DNA of 64,000 nucleotides from Sideroxydans sp. (GCA_028710605.1 JAQTTU010000005.1:124001-188000); one strand, 5' to 3'; shown: positions 23,422 to 32,791, counted from the first letter of the stretch. Translations and numbers: made by a program. Notes: generated by a model not told the origin, from the letters alone.

Positions 23422-25605
23422 ATGGCCTCCATTTTTTCGATTGCGCCGCAAAATCTGGACGAGATGCGCCAGCACGTGCTGGAGCGTTTCGCCTCGCTGA
23501 TCGAAAGCCAGACGCGCACCCAGTTGTTCGCCGAAAACATCGGTGCGCTGGTGCACGATGTGCATGCGGAGATCAACGCCGGGCACAAGAAAAGCATCGC
23601 GATGCTGAACCGCTTCGACATCAGTGTCGAGGATAGGGAAGCGGTGCAATCGCGCTTGCAGAGCGACATGGCGATGGCCGAACGGCTGGACAAAACGCTG
23701 GAACTGCTGCTGAGCGAGCGCACGCGCCAATGGAGCGAGAACGACGTGCACCTGAAGCGCGTCATGCTGGAATTCAACGGCACGGTGGAAAAACTGGCGG
23801 GCACGCTGATCGAAAAGGATTTGCTGGAACGCCAGAGCCACGTGCTGGAAAACATCATCATCTCGCACGAGAAAGTCACGCAGTGGCGCATGTTCGTGCA
23901 GGAAATCCTGTCCAACTTCCATTCGATTTTTCCGTTCAATTTCTTCTTCATCGCCTTCGCCGAAGAGCACGGGCTGATGCTGTACCTGTATTTCCTCGGT
24001 GACTATTCGGAGGAAATGAAGGCGCTGGTGCGCGGCAAGCTCAAGCGCGAAATGCTGGACAAACTCGAATTGCCGCAAGACACGATGACCGACATCGAAG
24101 AGTTCAATCTGGTCGCGCACAACAAAGTGGAAGCGGTGACCGACATCGACCTCATCACCGTGCGCGTGCCGGAACTGGACTCGGTCAATCTGGCGGGCGT
24201 GCTGGGCGTGGCTTATGGCGCGCTGCACAAGCTCACCGCGCAGGAAGCTAGCGTCATCCGCTCCATTCTCGCGGTGATGGTGATGGTGGTCGGCTCCAGT
24301 AAAGCGCTGAGCAAATCGCTGGACGAGCTGGAGTATTACTCCACGCACGACCCGCTCACCGGCTTGCACAACCGGCGCTACTTCAACGAAATGCTGGAGT
24401 ACGAAATCGAACGCTCGGAACGCCACGGCCACCAGTTCTGCATCTTGATGCTGGACCTGGACGATTTCAAAGACATCAACGACACCTACGGCCACCCGTG
24501 CGGCGACACCACCTTGCGCAGCGTGGCCGAACTGCTGCGCCACAGCACGCGCAAAGGCGACCTGACCACGCGCATAGGCGGCGACGAGTTCGCCATCATC
24601 CTCACCGAGACTTCGCCTTTCGACGCGCAGCAAGTGGCGGAAAAACTGCGCACCGAATTGCGTGGCCACAAGTTTGAAGCGCCCGGCGACAAATCCTTCC
24701 ACCTCACAGTTTCTATCGGCCTGATCGCCTACCCCGACGACGCGCAGAACATCACCGACCTGATGGCGGGCGTTGACATCGGCCTGTACCGCGCCAAGTC
24801 CATCGGCAAGGACAGCGTGTGCACGGTGGACGAGGTGGAACACAAGATCAAGAGCAGCCGCAACGTGCGCGACCATGCCGAGCACATGCGCGAGGCCTTG
24901 CGCGACGACCACATCCAGCCGTTCTTCCAGCCCATCATCCACTGCCAGAGCGGCGAAGTGTTTGCCTACGAAGCGCTGGCGCGCCTGGTGGAAACGAACG
25001 GCGCGACCGTCTGCGCCGAAAACTTCATCGCTACCATGGAGAAGTACGGGCTGGGACGCGAGCTGGACAAAGTGATGATCCAGAAATCGCTGTCCACGCT
25101 GAAAGCGCGCATCGCCAACAACGGCGCGCCGTGCAAACTGTTCATCAACCTTTCATCGCAGGAAATTCAAGGGCGCGGCGTATTGGGCTACGCCGAGAAC
25201 ATGTGCCAGCAACTGGAAATCCCGCCGCAGCAAATCGTGTTCGAGTTGCTCGAACGCGATGCCATCGGCGACATGAACCGCATGCGCAAATTCCTCGCCG
25301 AACTGCGCCGCAGCGGCTTCTCCTTCGCGCTGGACGACTTCGGCAGCGGCTACAACTCCTTCCACTACCTGCGCGAACTGCACTTCGAATTCGTCAAACT
25401 CGACGGCAACTTCGTGCGCAACATCCTCGTTTCCAAAATCGACTACGCGCTGGTCAACAACCTCAGCCACCTGTGCCGCGACCTGGGCATGAACATGGTG
25501 GCCGAATACGTCGAATCGCAAGAAATCATGGACGCGCTGCTGGACATCGGGGTTGATTACGCGCAAGGCTTCCATCTGGGCGTGCCCACGCCGAGGATGG
25601 GTTAG
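23422..25605 (+). CDS. Dual GGDEF-EAL c-di-GMP signalling protein
   Basis: The 727-residue product has an N-terminal helical sensor region with coiled coil (1-150), a GAF-like middle (150-320) and no membrane helix. The GGDEF domain has IGGDEFAII (about 386) and an intact inhibitory RxxD site (RKGD five residues before). The EAL domain has YEALARL (about 516), FINLSS, LDDFGSGYNS, VKLDGNFV and AEYVES. All catalytic motifs are intact, so both cyclase and phosphodiesterase activities are possible. The ATG at 23422 follows the MBL gene stop by two bases; an in-frame start 14 codons earlier would overlap it. Oxygen-dependent regulation through the neighbour is inferred. Confidence 0.93.
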   Translation: MASIFSIAPQNLDEMRQHVLERFASLIESQTRTQLFAENIGALVHDVHAEINAGHKKSIAMLNRFDISVEDREAVQSRLQSDMAMAERLDKTLELLLSERTRQWSENDVHLKRVMLEFNGTVEKLAGTLIEKDLLERQSHVLENIIISHEKVTQWRMFVQEILSNFHSIFPFNFFFIAFAEEHGLMLYLYFLGDYSEEMKALVRGKLKREMLDKLELPQDTMTDIEEFNLVAHNKVEAVTDIDLITVRVPELDSVNLAGVLGVAYGALHKLTAQEASVIRSILAVMVMVVGSSKALSKSLDELEYYSTHDPLTGLHNRRYFNEMLEYEIERSERHGHQFCILMLDLDDFKDINDTYGHPCGDTTLRSVAELLRHSTRKGDLTTRIGGDEFAIILTETSPFDAQQVAEKLRTELRGHKFEAPGDKSFHLTVSIGLIAYPDDAQNITDLMAGVDIGLYRAKSIGKDSVCTVDEVEHKIKSSRNVRDHAEHMREALRDDHIQPFFQPIIHCQSGEVFAYEALARLVETNGATVCAENFIATMEKYGLGRELDKVMIQKSLSTLKARIANNGAPCKLFINLSSQEIQGRGVLGYAENMCQQLEIPPQQIVFELLERDAIGDMNRMRKFLAELRRSGFSFALDDFGSGYNSFHYLRELHFEFVKLDGNFVRNILVSKIDYALVNNLSHLCRDLGMNMVAEYVESQEIMDALLDIGVDYAQGFHLGVPTPRMG

Positions 25606-25615
25606 TTGAGGGGGG

Positions 25616-25673
25616 GTAGGTGCGAATTTATTCGCACGAATATTGAGTTATGTGCGAATGAATTCGCACCTAC
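25616..25673. repeat. REP-like palindrome (TAGGTGCGAATTTATTCGCAC)
   Basis: It lies between the convergent GGDEF-EAL and mntP genes and is the third member of this family in the window. Confidence 0.9.
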
Positions 25674-25685
25674 GCAACGCTAACG

Positions 25686-26219
25686 CTAAACCACCAGCAT
25701 CTTGACCCCGATCAACACCAGCACCACGCCGCCGAACACTTCTGCCTTGCCTTCCAGCCACGTGCCGCTGCGTTTGCCGATCACCACACCGACCCAACTG
25801 AACGCGAACGTGGTCACGCCGATCATCAGGCAAGCCAGATAAGGATTAAATTCCAGCAGCGTCAAACTGAAACCGGCGGCCATCGCGTCTATGCTGGTGG
25901 CGATGGCCAGCAACAGCATCATCTTGTTGGTGATCGCCGCGATGTCTTCCTCGATGCCCTCGTGCAGCCCCTCGTAAATCATCTTGCCGCCGATCAGCGC
26001 CAGCAAACCGAACGCGATCCAGTGCGAATAAGCCTCCACCCAACCCAGCACGCCCCGGCCAGCCAGGTAACCGATCAACGGCATCAGCGCCTGAAATGAA
26101 CCGAAGAACAACCCGGCCTTCAAACCCAAACCACGGTGCTCGCCCTTCGAACCGAGGCCGATGGAAACGGCAAAGGCATCCATGCTCAGGGCGACGGCTA
26201 AAACGATGACTTCAAACAT
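25686..26219 (-). CDS. mntP: Manganese efflux pump MntP
   Basis: The 177-residue integral membrane protein has six hydrophobic segments and the family signatures [14 protein letters not shown] and [13 protein letters not shown], with membrane Asp residues. It exports Mn(II). A promoter with TATAAT lies about 55 bases upstream. I looked for a yybP-ykoY manganese riboswitch in the short leader and saw no convincing match, only a GCCCCTGCC/GGCAGGG-type hairpin. Confidence 0.93.
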   Translation of the reverse strand: MFEVIVLAVALSMDAFAVSIGLGSKGEHRGLGLKAGLFFGSFQALMPLIGYLAGRGVLGWVEAYSHWIAFGLLALIGGKMIYEGLHEGIEEDIAAITNKMMLLLAIATSIDAMAAGFSLTLLEFNPYLACLMIGVTTFAFSWVGVVIGKRSGTWLEGKAEVFGGVVLVLIGVKMLVV

Positions 26220-26274
26220 AACGGTGCTTTCTTGTTAACGATTCAAAATGATTCCCTGCCGGGCAGGGGCGCGC

Positions 26275-26280
26275 ATTATA
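26275..26280 (-). promoter_or_regulatory. Promoter -10 element of mntP
   Basis: A perfect TATAAT reads on the minus strand upstream of mntP. The matching -35 is weak. A CCCTGCCGGGCAGGG palindrome (about 26253-26267) follows the expected start in the transcribed leader. Confidence 0.55.
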
Positions 26281-26330
26281 GGGCACGCGATTTTGGTGAA
26301 TAGAGCGAAAATTGAAAACACAGCTTGCGC

Positions 26331-26392
26331 CCAAGCCAGTAAATACGGGCATCTCCATGCGGCGCACGGCATAGATCGCCTATTGACGGGCG
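26331..26392 (-). repeat. Copy of the 65-bp CAATAGGCGATC...GATGCCCGTATTTATTGG repeat
   Basis: A good copy in reverse orientation upstream of the MazE-like gene. A copy in the same orientation follows the MazF-like gene at 27121. Confidence 0.85.
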
Positions 26393-26550
26393 TTCCCATT
26401 GAGGTGCAGATTATAAAATCAGTTTGGTGGGCACAGCGGCGTGCCCACCCCCAACTGTATAGATGTAAATTCGGCCAACACCCTCTGTTGCATGTAACGC
26501 AAAAGCTGGCTACCATGCGTTTCATGTAACGAAAAATATGGGAGGTAATC
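26393..26550. other. Gap before the MazE-like gene, no gene seen
   Basis: Together with the repeat and mntP promoter before it, this 330-base interval holds no supportable gene. A short open frame through the repeat has no ribosome site. Confidence 0.5.
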
Positions 26551-26763
26551 ATGAGAGCAAGTACATCAGCGCGTGTGCAAAAGCATCGCGCGGCATTGAG
26601 GGAATCCGGCTTGCGCCCGGTGCAGATTTGGGTGCCGGATACGCGGCGCGCGGGTTTTGCCGAGGAGTGCCGTCGCCAGTCGCTGTTGCTGCAAGGTGAT
26701 GCGCATGAGCGGGAAACCGCCGATTGGCTTGAAGCGGCAGGCGACCGCGAAGGTTGGAAATGA
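26551..26763 (+). CDS. MazE-like antitoxin (DUF3018-type)
   Basis: The 70-residue basic/acidic protein reads VQKHRAALRESGLRPVQIWVPDTRR near its N-terminus, the signature of antitoxins annotated as MazE family (DUF3018). It should bind DNA as a dimer and neutralise the toxin encoded next. GGGAGGT precedes the ATG. The stop overlaps the toxin start codon (ATGA). Confidence 0.85.
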   Translation: MRASTSARVQKHRAALRESGLRPVQIWVPDTRRAGFAEECRRQSLLLQGDAHERETADWLEAAGDREGWK

Positions 26764-27083
26764 GGCGCGGCGATCTGGTGACCGTGGCGCTGCAAGGCGA
26801 TCTCGGCAAACCGCGCCCGGCCTTAATCATCCAATCCGATTTGTTCGATACCCATCCTTCAGTAACGATCTTGCCTGTGACCAGTGAACTGCGCGTCGCA
26901 CCGCTGTTTCGCATTGCTGTAACTCCGAGTGAATTGAACGGCCTGAGCAAACCTTCGCAAGTCATGGTGGATAAGCCGCAATCCATCTCGCGCGAAAAAA
27001 TTGGAGAAGTGATCGGTCGCCTCGACGGCGAAACGATGCTGGCGGTGAATCGCGCGCTGGCAGTTTTCCTTGGGTTTGCTTGA
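26760..27083 (+). CDS. MazF/PemK-family endoribonuclease toxin
   Basis: The 107-residue product has the PemK/MazF core: MRRGDLVTVAL, GKPRPALIIQSD, VTILPVTS, SQVMVDKPQSI and the GRLD segment. It cleaves mRNA when freed from the antitoxin. The ATG at 26760 overlaps the antitoxin stop; an ATG two codons earlier is possible. Length and motifs are complete, so the toxin is probably active. Confidence 0.92.
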   Translation: MRRGDLVTVALQGDLGKPRPALIIQSDLFDTHPSVTILPVTSELRVAPLFRIAVTPSELNGLSKPSQVMVDKPQSISREKIGEVIGRLDGETMLAVNRALAVFLGFA

Positions 27084-27120
27084 ATATCCGGTGCGGGCTT
27101 AGCTATCAACGGCGGAACTG

Positions 27121-27183
27121 CTGCGAGGTAAATACGGGAAACTCCATGCGGTACATGGTGTAGATCGCCTATTGGCGGGCGCT
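27121..27183 (-). repeat. Copy of the 65-bp CAATAGGCGATC...GATGCCCGTATTTATTGG repeat
   Basis: It is a direct repeat of the copy at 26331, so the toxin-antitoxin pair is bracketed by direct repeats. The remainder of the gap to rhuM shows no gene. Confidence 0.8.
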
Positions 27184-27315
27184 GCGGGGCAGGTGGTGAA
27201 ATAAAATCATTTTTCTTCGCTGTAAATCACCAGCGAATTAGCAGGTATGATTCATATCAAGGCGATGTTCTCTGGAACAACGCTGACCTAATTTCCATGC
27301 TAAAGGAAAATATGC

Positions 27316-28386
27316 ATGAGTAGCGAGACGCAGTCAGCAATGCTCAGTGGCGAGTTCATTCTTTACCAGACTGCGGATGGTCGCACGCGCGTGCAGTGCC
27401 GCTTTGAGAATAATACGTTGTGGCTGACGCAAGCGCAGATTGCCGAGCTTTTCCAGACCACACCGCAAAACGTAACGCTGCACCTCAAAGCCATCTACAC
27501 CGAAGGCGAATTGACGGCGGCGGCAACTTGTAAGGAATACTTACAAGTTCGCCAAGAAGGCGCGCGCAACATCTCCAGAAATCTCCTTCATTACCGGCTG
27601 GAAGCCATCCTTGCCGTGGGCTACCGCGTGCGTAGCCCACGCGGCACCCAGTTCCGTCAGTGGGCGACGGCGCGCTTGAGCGAATACTTGGTGAAAGGCT
27701 TCACCATGGACGACGAGCGTTTGAAGAATCTGCCGGGCAAAGGACAGCAGGATTATTTCGACGAACTGCTGGAGCGCATCCGCGACATCCGTTCGTCCGA
27801 ACGGCGCTTTTACCAGAAAGTGCTCGACATCTACGCCACCAGCGTGGACTACGCGCCGGACACTGAACAGGCGCAACAGTTTTTTGCCACCGTACAAAAC
27901 AAAATGCACTGGGCAACTCACGGCCACACCGCCGCCGAACTCATCCAGCGGCGCGCGGATGCCTCGCAGCCTTACATGGGTTTGCAAACCACACGTCCCG
28001 GCGGCATCGTTCGTAAACAGGATGTGGCTATCGCCAAAAATTACCTGTCGGAAGACGAGCTTCAGGTACTCAATCGCATCGTCAATCTCTACATCGAGTA
28101 TGCCGAGTTGCAAGCGCTGGGACGCAAGCCCATGACCATGCGCGACTGGATCACCAAACTCGACGAGTTTCTCAAAATTTCCGGGCGCGAACTGCTGGAT
28201 CACGCCGGAAAAATATCCGCCGAAACCGCCAAAGCCAAAGCCGAAACGGAGTACGCCCGCTATCACAGCTTGCAAGATGCCCAGCCGCGCGCAGTGGATG
28301 CGGACTTTGAACGGGTGGTCAAACAGATGAAGGAGAAGCCTGTTGCGATTGCGAAGAAGGCGAAAAGAAAAATGGATGTGAAGTAA
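27316..28386 (+). CDS. rhuM: RhuM-family protein
   Basis: The 356-residue product matches the virulence RhuM family: GEFILYQT, LWLTQAQIAELFQTT, VRQEGARNISRNLLHYRLE and VGYRVRSPRGTQFRQWA. An N-terminal winged-helix-like DNA-binding segment is likely. The family is often found beside Type I restriction-modification genes, as here. The biochemical function is not established. The start follows AAAGGAAAAT. Confidence 0.85.
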   Translation: MSSETQSAMLSGEFILYQTADGRTRVQCRFENNTLWLTQAQIAELFQTTPQNVTLHLKAIYTEGELTAAATCKEYLQVRQEGARNISRNLLHYRLEAILAVGYRVRSPRGTQFRQWATARLSEYLVKGFTMDDERLKNLPGKGQQDYFDELLERIRDIRSSERRFYQKVLDIYATSVDYAPDTEQAQQFFATVQNKMHWATHGHTAAELIQRRADASQPYMGLQTTRPGGIVRKQDVAIAKNYLSEDELQVLNRIVNLYIEYAELQALGRKPMTMRDWITKLDEFLKISGRELLDHAGKISAETAKAKAETEYARYHSLQDAQPRAVDADFERVVKQMKEKPVAIAKKAKRKMDVK

Positions 28387-28516
28387 AACGCCTGGATTGT
28401 TTGCTGCCATTCTTCAGTCTCAAGTCATCCGCCAACTTTCATCGTAGCCCCGCAACTTGATGACGAAATGACTGCTACACTTCGCGCGCTAAAAAACACA
28501 CCAAGGGAGTTCCAGC

Positions 28517-30514
28517 ATGACGATCAACGAATTGCTGAGTAAGGCAAACGTCCACATTTCGCTTTCGGTTTTCGATGAAAAAAGCATTGCCGCCATTGAG
28601 GCAGCATTCATCGAGAAGGGCGGCAAGCCCTATTTGAAATGCCAAGTCCGCAACAAGGAAATTCAAGCTAAACCAGAAGAAATCGTGCGCCAGCTCTGGC
28701 TGCATCGGCTGATTCATCACTACGGCTATCCGGTTGCGCGGCTCTCAGTTGAGTATCCCATCACCTTCGGACGCGATAGCTCCAAGCGCGCCGACATCGT
28801 GGTAATGGATGCAGACCGGCTTACGGTGCCTTACCTCATTGTCGAAGTGAAACAGCCGACCGCCAAGGGCGGCAAGGAGCAACTGCGTTCATACACTCAC
28901 GCAACAGGCGCGCCTCTGGCCTTGTGGAGCGATGGCCTGCAAGCGGTTATCTGGCATCGCAAGAATCCAAATTACTTCGTCGAAATTCCCGACCTGCCCA
29001 CGGTGGGGCAAACCATAGACGACATCGCCGGGCAACCGTGGTCGATGCAAACCCTGGTCGATAAAGAACACCAGCACGAAATGGAAGGGCAGAAAGCGCG
29101 CAGTCTGCGCGAAAAGATCGAAGACCTGGAAGATGAAGTGCTGGCCAACGCGGGAGTGGACGTGTTTGAGGAAGTCTTCAAACTCATCTTCACCAAACTC
29201 TATGATGAGCTTGCCTGCTTCCGTGGTCGTTACAAATACCTGCGCTTCCGCAACATCAACACCGCTACCCAGCTCAAGAACAATATCCAGTTGTTGTTCG
29301 ACGATGCCAAGAAAGAATGGGAAGGCGTGTTTGCCGAAGACGAAAAGATCAAACTTTCCGCCGACCATCTGCAAGTGTGCGTGGGTTCGCTGGAAGAGTG
29401 GAAGCTGTTCAATTCCAACCTCGACGTGGTGGATGAAGCCTTCGAGTATCTGGTGAACAAATCCGCCAAGGGTGAGAAAGGGCAATACTTCACGCCGCGC
29501 TGGGTTATCGACATGTGCGTCAAGATGATGAACCCGAAGGAAAACGAAACCGTGATCGACACAGCCTGCGGCAGCGCGGGCTTCACCGTTCACTCAATCT
29601 TCCACACCTGGAAACAAATTCTCAAAGAAGAAGGTCTGCCCGTTTCTCATCTCTTCACCATGGAGAAAAAACCGCAGCGTTGCTACGACTACGTGCGCGA
29701 CAAAGTATTCGCCATTGATTTCGACGAAAAGAGCGTGCGCGTCGCCCGCTGCCTCAACCTAATTGCGGGCGACGGGCAGACCAACGTATTGCACATGAAC
29801 ACGCTGGACTGGAACAAGTGGGACGAAACCGCGCAACCAGTAGAATGGCGCGATACCTACGGCGAAGGCTGGAGGAAAATTCGCAAGCTGCAAAGCGACA
29901 AGAAAAGCTACCGCAACTTCGAGTTTGACGTGCTGATGGCCAATCCGCCGTTTGCAGGCGACATCAAACAAACCGACATGCTTGCCCCTTACGATCTGGC
30001 GCACAAAACCAATGGCAAACTGGAAAACGCCGTCGGGCGTGATCTGTTGTTCATTGAGCGCAATCTGGATTTTCTGAAACCCGGCGGACGCATGGCGGTG
30101 GTGCTGCCGCAAGGCCGCTTCAACAATTCCAGCGACAAACGCGTGCGCGAATTCATCGCCGAGCGTTGCCGCATCCTCGCTGTAGTCGGCCTGCATCCCG
30201 CCACTTTCAAACCGCACACCGGCACCAAGACCAGCGTGTTGTTCGTGCAGAAATGGAACGACGAACCTGCCGCCGGGCCGCTCTGTCCCAAGGTGGACGA
30301 CTACAACATTTTCTTTGCCACCCAGCGTATAGCGCCCAAGGACAACAGCGGCGACAAACTTTATGTGCCGGACTGCAAAGGCGGTCGCCTGCGCGACGAA
30401 CACGGACACTGGGTGGTGCAGCACGATTTGTTCAATCACGACGGCCTGACCAAAGACGGTATCGCCGAAGCCTTCAAGCAATTTGCTGCCAAGGAACGAT
30501 TTAGTTTTTTTTAA
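28517..30514 (+). CDS. Type I-like N6-adenine methyltransferase with N-terminal HsdR-type nuclease domain
   Basis: The 665-residue product has an HsdR_N-like domain (about 60-150) with RADIVVMD and LIVEVKQP, the PD-(D/E)xK pattern. A helical region and an N6-adenine methyltransferase domain follow, with DTACGSAGF (about 354) for SAM binding and LMANPPFAGD (about 475) for catalysis. It would methylate, and perhaps cut, DNA together with the specificity subunit encoded next. No HsdR translocase gene is present, so this is closer to a Type IIG/Bcg-like or orphan Type I layout. The reading frame stops at TAA right after a T8 tract; the frame shifted by -1 continues without a stop into the S subunit. 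Confidence 0.88.
   Translation: MTINELLSKANVHISLSVFDEKSIAAIEAAFIEKGGKPYLKCQVRNKEIQAKPEEIVRQLWLHRLIHHYGYPVARLSVEYPITFGRDSSKRADIVVMDADRLTVPYLIVEVKQPTAKGGKEQLRSYTHATGAPLALWSDGLQAVIWHRKNPNYFVEIPDLPTVGQTIDDIAGQPWSMQTLVDKEHQHEMEGQKARSLREKIEDLEDEVLANAGVDVFEEVFKLIFTKLYDELACFRGRYKYLRFRNINTATQLKNNIQLLFDDAKKEWEGVFAEDEKIKLSADHLQVCVGSLEEWKLFNSNLDVVDEAFEYLVNKSAKGEKGQYFTPRWVIDMCVKMMNPKENETVIDTACGSAGFTVHSIFHTWKQILKEEGLPVSHLFTMEKKPQRCYDYVRDKVFAIDFDEKSVRVARCLNLIAGDGQTNVLHMNTLDWNKWDETAQPVEWRDTYGEGWRKIRKLQSDKKSYRNFEFDVLMANPPFAGDIKQTDMLAPYDLAHKTNGKLENAVGRDLLFIERNLDFLKPGGRMAVVLPQGRFNNSSDKRVREFIAERCRILAVVGLHPATFKPHTGTKTSVLFVQKWNDEPAAGPLCPKVDDYNIFFATQRIAPKDNSGDKLYVPDCKGGRLRDEHGHWVVQHDLFNHDGLTKDGIAEAFKQFAAKERFSFF
30505..30512 (+). 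other. T8 homopolymer at the M/S frame junction
   Basis: Eight T followed by AAA end the methyltransferase frame. A -1 slip reads LNRPFDEARYKGLLEGLEIS straight into the specificity subunit. It could be a phase-variation tract, a recoding site or a mutation. Confidence 0.6.
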
Positions 30515-30546
30515 ACCGCCCCTTTGATGAAGCCCGTTACAAGGGC

Positions 30547-31977
30547 TTGTTGGAGGGGCTGGAAATAAGTGAAATCTCATTGCTTAGAATGTTGGATGAC
30601 AATCCAACTTTTCGCGCAGATGCTGAATTCTTTAAGAAAGAGGCTTTGTCTATACCGCGCTTTGCCAAGGCGCTAGGTGGGGCGGCAATAATCAAGAGTG
30701 GAACAACTCCTATTGATCGAGACGATGAGTTAAAAGAAGGAATTGTTCTGCTCAAAACTACAGACATCAGAAATTCCATACTTGCTTCAGAGGATGGGGC
30801 GGAGTATTACCGCATTTCTCCTAAGATAGCGGATCGCATGAAGGAAACAAAGCTTTGCGCGAGAGATGTACTGATTAATATCGTGGGAGCTACAACTGAT
30901 GTTGTTGGGCGAGTTGCATTTGTGCCGGATGATTTTCCCGAATCAAACATTACTCAGGCAATGGCTTTACTCCGAATTCATGATGCAGAAATAAAGCCCG
31001 CTGTCCTCTTTGTATTTCTTGCCGGGAAATATGGCGGCTTGCAAGTAAGGCGGCTGGCTCGCCCGACAGGCCAATACAATTTGAATCTGCAAGAAGTTGC
31101 TGCGCTGAGGATGCCAATTTTTACAACGAGGTTCGCTGATGCAGTTACGCGATGCGTACTCTCATTGCATGTTCTAATTTCTCAATGTAGCAATCGTCAT
31201 AGGCAAGCTGAACAAACTCTTCTTGGAGTGCTTGGCTTGGAAAGCTGGCAATCGCCCGTGCCGCTGCCCTATACTCGCCGCGCTTCAGAAGCGTTTGCTG
31301 CCGAGCGTTTAGATGCAGATTATTTCGAGCCGAAGTACGACGAAATGATTGATGAGATGGCGAAGCATGGCACTTGCGTAAATCTTGGAACCCTGTTGGA
31401 CGTGTGTAGGCGCGGCAAGCAACCCGTATATGCTGAATCTGGCTTGCCTGTTATCAATTCAAAGCATGTGCTGAAAAACGAGGTGCGTCTCAATGAGGAC
31501 AATGCCTTTGCGGTGGTTATTGATAATGCTTTGACAATTGAGAATGGGGATGTGCTGATAAATGGGACAGGAGTGGGCACCATAGGCCGTGCTGCTGCCT
31601 ATCTGCACGCTGAATCTGCGTTGCCTGATAACCATGTAACTATTTTGCGTCCTCGATCCGGGGCAATCGACCCAATCTACCTGTCTGTTTATCTCAATAC
31701 CATTGCCGGGCAATGGCAGGTTGAGAAATATTTGCGTGGTTCGTCCGGCCAAATTGAACTTTATCCATCAGACATTGCGCAGTTCAAAATTTGCCTTGTC
31801 TCGGATGCCATTCAAAAAAAGATTCGCGGGTTAATTGAAGGCGCATTTACGGCACGTCGCCACGCTCACGCTTTGCTGGATGTCGCCAAACGTGCCGTGG
31901 AAATTGCGATTGAAGAAAGCGAAGCGGCAGCGCTGGCTTATTTGGCTGAAGTGGATGCAAAAATTGGTGTTGTTTAA
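30547..31977 (+). CDS. Type I restriction-modification specificity subunit (HsdS)
   Basis: The product has two target-recognition domains: the first around ALGGAAIIKSGTTPI and LLKTTDIRN (residues 40-80), the second around PVINSKHVLKNEV, DVLINGTGVGTIGRAA and GSSGQIELYPSDIAQFKI. A conserved helical region separates them, the standard HsdS plan. The start is uncertain: TTG 30547 is the first possible start I would accept, ATG 30589 is an alternative, and the frame is open back to the T8 tract, where it meets the methyltransferase. A fused M-S polypeptide made by slippage is therefore possible. Codon use is AT-richer than that of the methyltransferase. Confidence 0.85.
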   Translation: MLEGLEISEISLLRMLDDNPTFRADAEFFKKEALSIPRFAKALGGAAIIKSGTTPIDRDDELKEGIVLLKTTDIRNSILASEDGAEYYRISPKIADRMKETKLCARDVLINIVGATTDVVGRVAFVPDDFPESNITQAMALLRIHDAEIKPAVLFVFLAGKYGGLQVRRLARPTGQYNLNLQEVAALRMPIFTTRFADAVTRCVLSLHVLISQCSNRHRQAEQTLLGVLGLESWQSPVPLPYTRRASEAFAAERLDADYFEPKYDEMIDEMAKHGTCVNLGTLLDVCRRGKQPVYAESGLPVINSKHVLKNEVRLNEDNAFAVVIDNALTIENGDVLINGTGVGTIGRAAAYLHAESALPDNHVTILRPRSGAIDPIYLSVYLNTIAGQWQVEKYLRGSSGQIELYPSDIAQFKICLVSDAIQKKIRGLIEGAFTARRHAHALLDVAKRAVEIAIEESEAAALAYLAEVDAKIGVV

Positions 31978-31993
31978 TCAGATCGGGTGAGCG

Positions 31994-32791
31994 ATGAGTT
32001 ACGAAAAACAATCTTCCTCCGAGTCGCGCTCCCCATTGAAGGCTGCGCCGCTGAGGTATGCGGGACAGTCGCTGGATGAAGAAATTCAGCGAGTTCTGGA
32101 AGATGATGTGCTGGTGTATCTCATCATGGCGGCGTTTGCCATTGCCATAGTGATTCACGAATGGTGGCGCTGGTTTATCAAATCACCTCCACAGCCGATT
32201 GCATTCACCGTCTTTGCCGCTATCGTAGTAGGTTATACCGTCCGAAAAGTGGTGCTGGCTCGTCGTAAGCTCAAGCGTTTGCGCTTGGCGCGCGATGGAG
32301 AGCGTGCTGTCGGTCAATTTCTCGAAGAGCTGAGAGAAAAAGGCTATCGCGTGTTGCACGATATTGTGGGCGACGATTTCAATATAGATCATTTACTCAT
32401 CGGGCCGAAAGGCGTGTTCACGATTGAAACGAAAACCATGAGCAAGCCAGCCAGGGGCAAGCCCGAGATTGAGTACGATGGCACTCAGATTTTGGTGAAT
32501 GGTTTCAAGCCGGATCGCGATCCGGTGGTGCAAGCCAAGGCGCAGGCTTATTGGATTAAAGAGTTGCTTGTGAATTTGACTGGCAAATCTGTTGCGGTTC
32601 GACCTGTTGTTGTTTATCCAGGTTGGTATATAAATCAGCCAACAAAAGGCGGCAGGCCGGATGTCTGGGTATTGAATCCCAAGGCGCTTCCCACGTTTAT
32701 CGAAAACTCGAATACCGAGTTGAGCGATGAAGACGTTCGATCATTCCAAGTTCATCTATCACGCTTCGTTAGAAATACCGTTGAAAAGTAG
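31994..32791 (+). CDS. NERD-domain membrane-anchored putative nuclease
   Basis: The 265-residue product has two N-terminal membrane segments (about 38-58 and 70-90) and a C-terminal nuclease-related domain: GERAVGQFLEEL, HDIVGDDFNIDHLLIGPKGVFTIETKT. The D...E.K residues of a PD-(D/E)xK site are visible in IDHLLIGPKG and ETKT. It starts 17 bases after the HsdS stop and so belongs to the same defence-type cluster. Its substrate is unknown. Confidence 0.85.
   Translation: MSYEKQSSSESRSPLKAAPLRYAGQSLDEEIQRVLEDDVLVYLIMAAFAIAIVIHEWWRWFIKSPPQPIAFTVFAAIVVGYTVRKVVLARRKLKRLRLARDGERAVGQFLEELREKGYRVLHDIVGDDFNIDHLLIGPKGVFTIETKTMSKPARGKPEIEYDGTQILVNGFKPDRDPVVQAKAQAYWIKELLVNLTGKSVAVRPVVVYPGWYINQPTKGGRPDVWVLNPKALPTFIENSNTELSDEDVRSFQVHLSRFVRNTVEK

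Noticed and set aside
26220-26281. Manganese riboswitch (yybP-ykoY) upstream of mntP
   Set aside because: The leader is too short and lacks the conserved loop sequences; only a simple hairpin is visible.
26248-26529. 93-codon open frame upstream of the MazE-like gene
   Set aside because: It runs through the mntP promoter and the 65-bp repeat, has no ribosome site and shows no recognisable domain.
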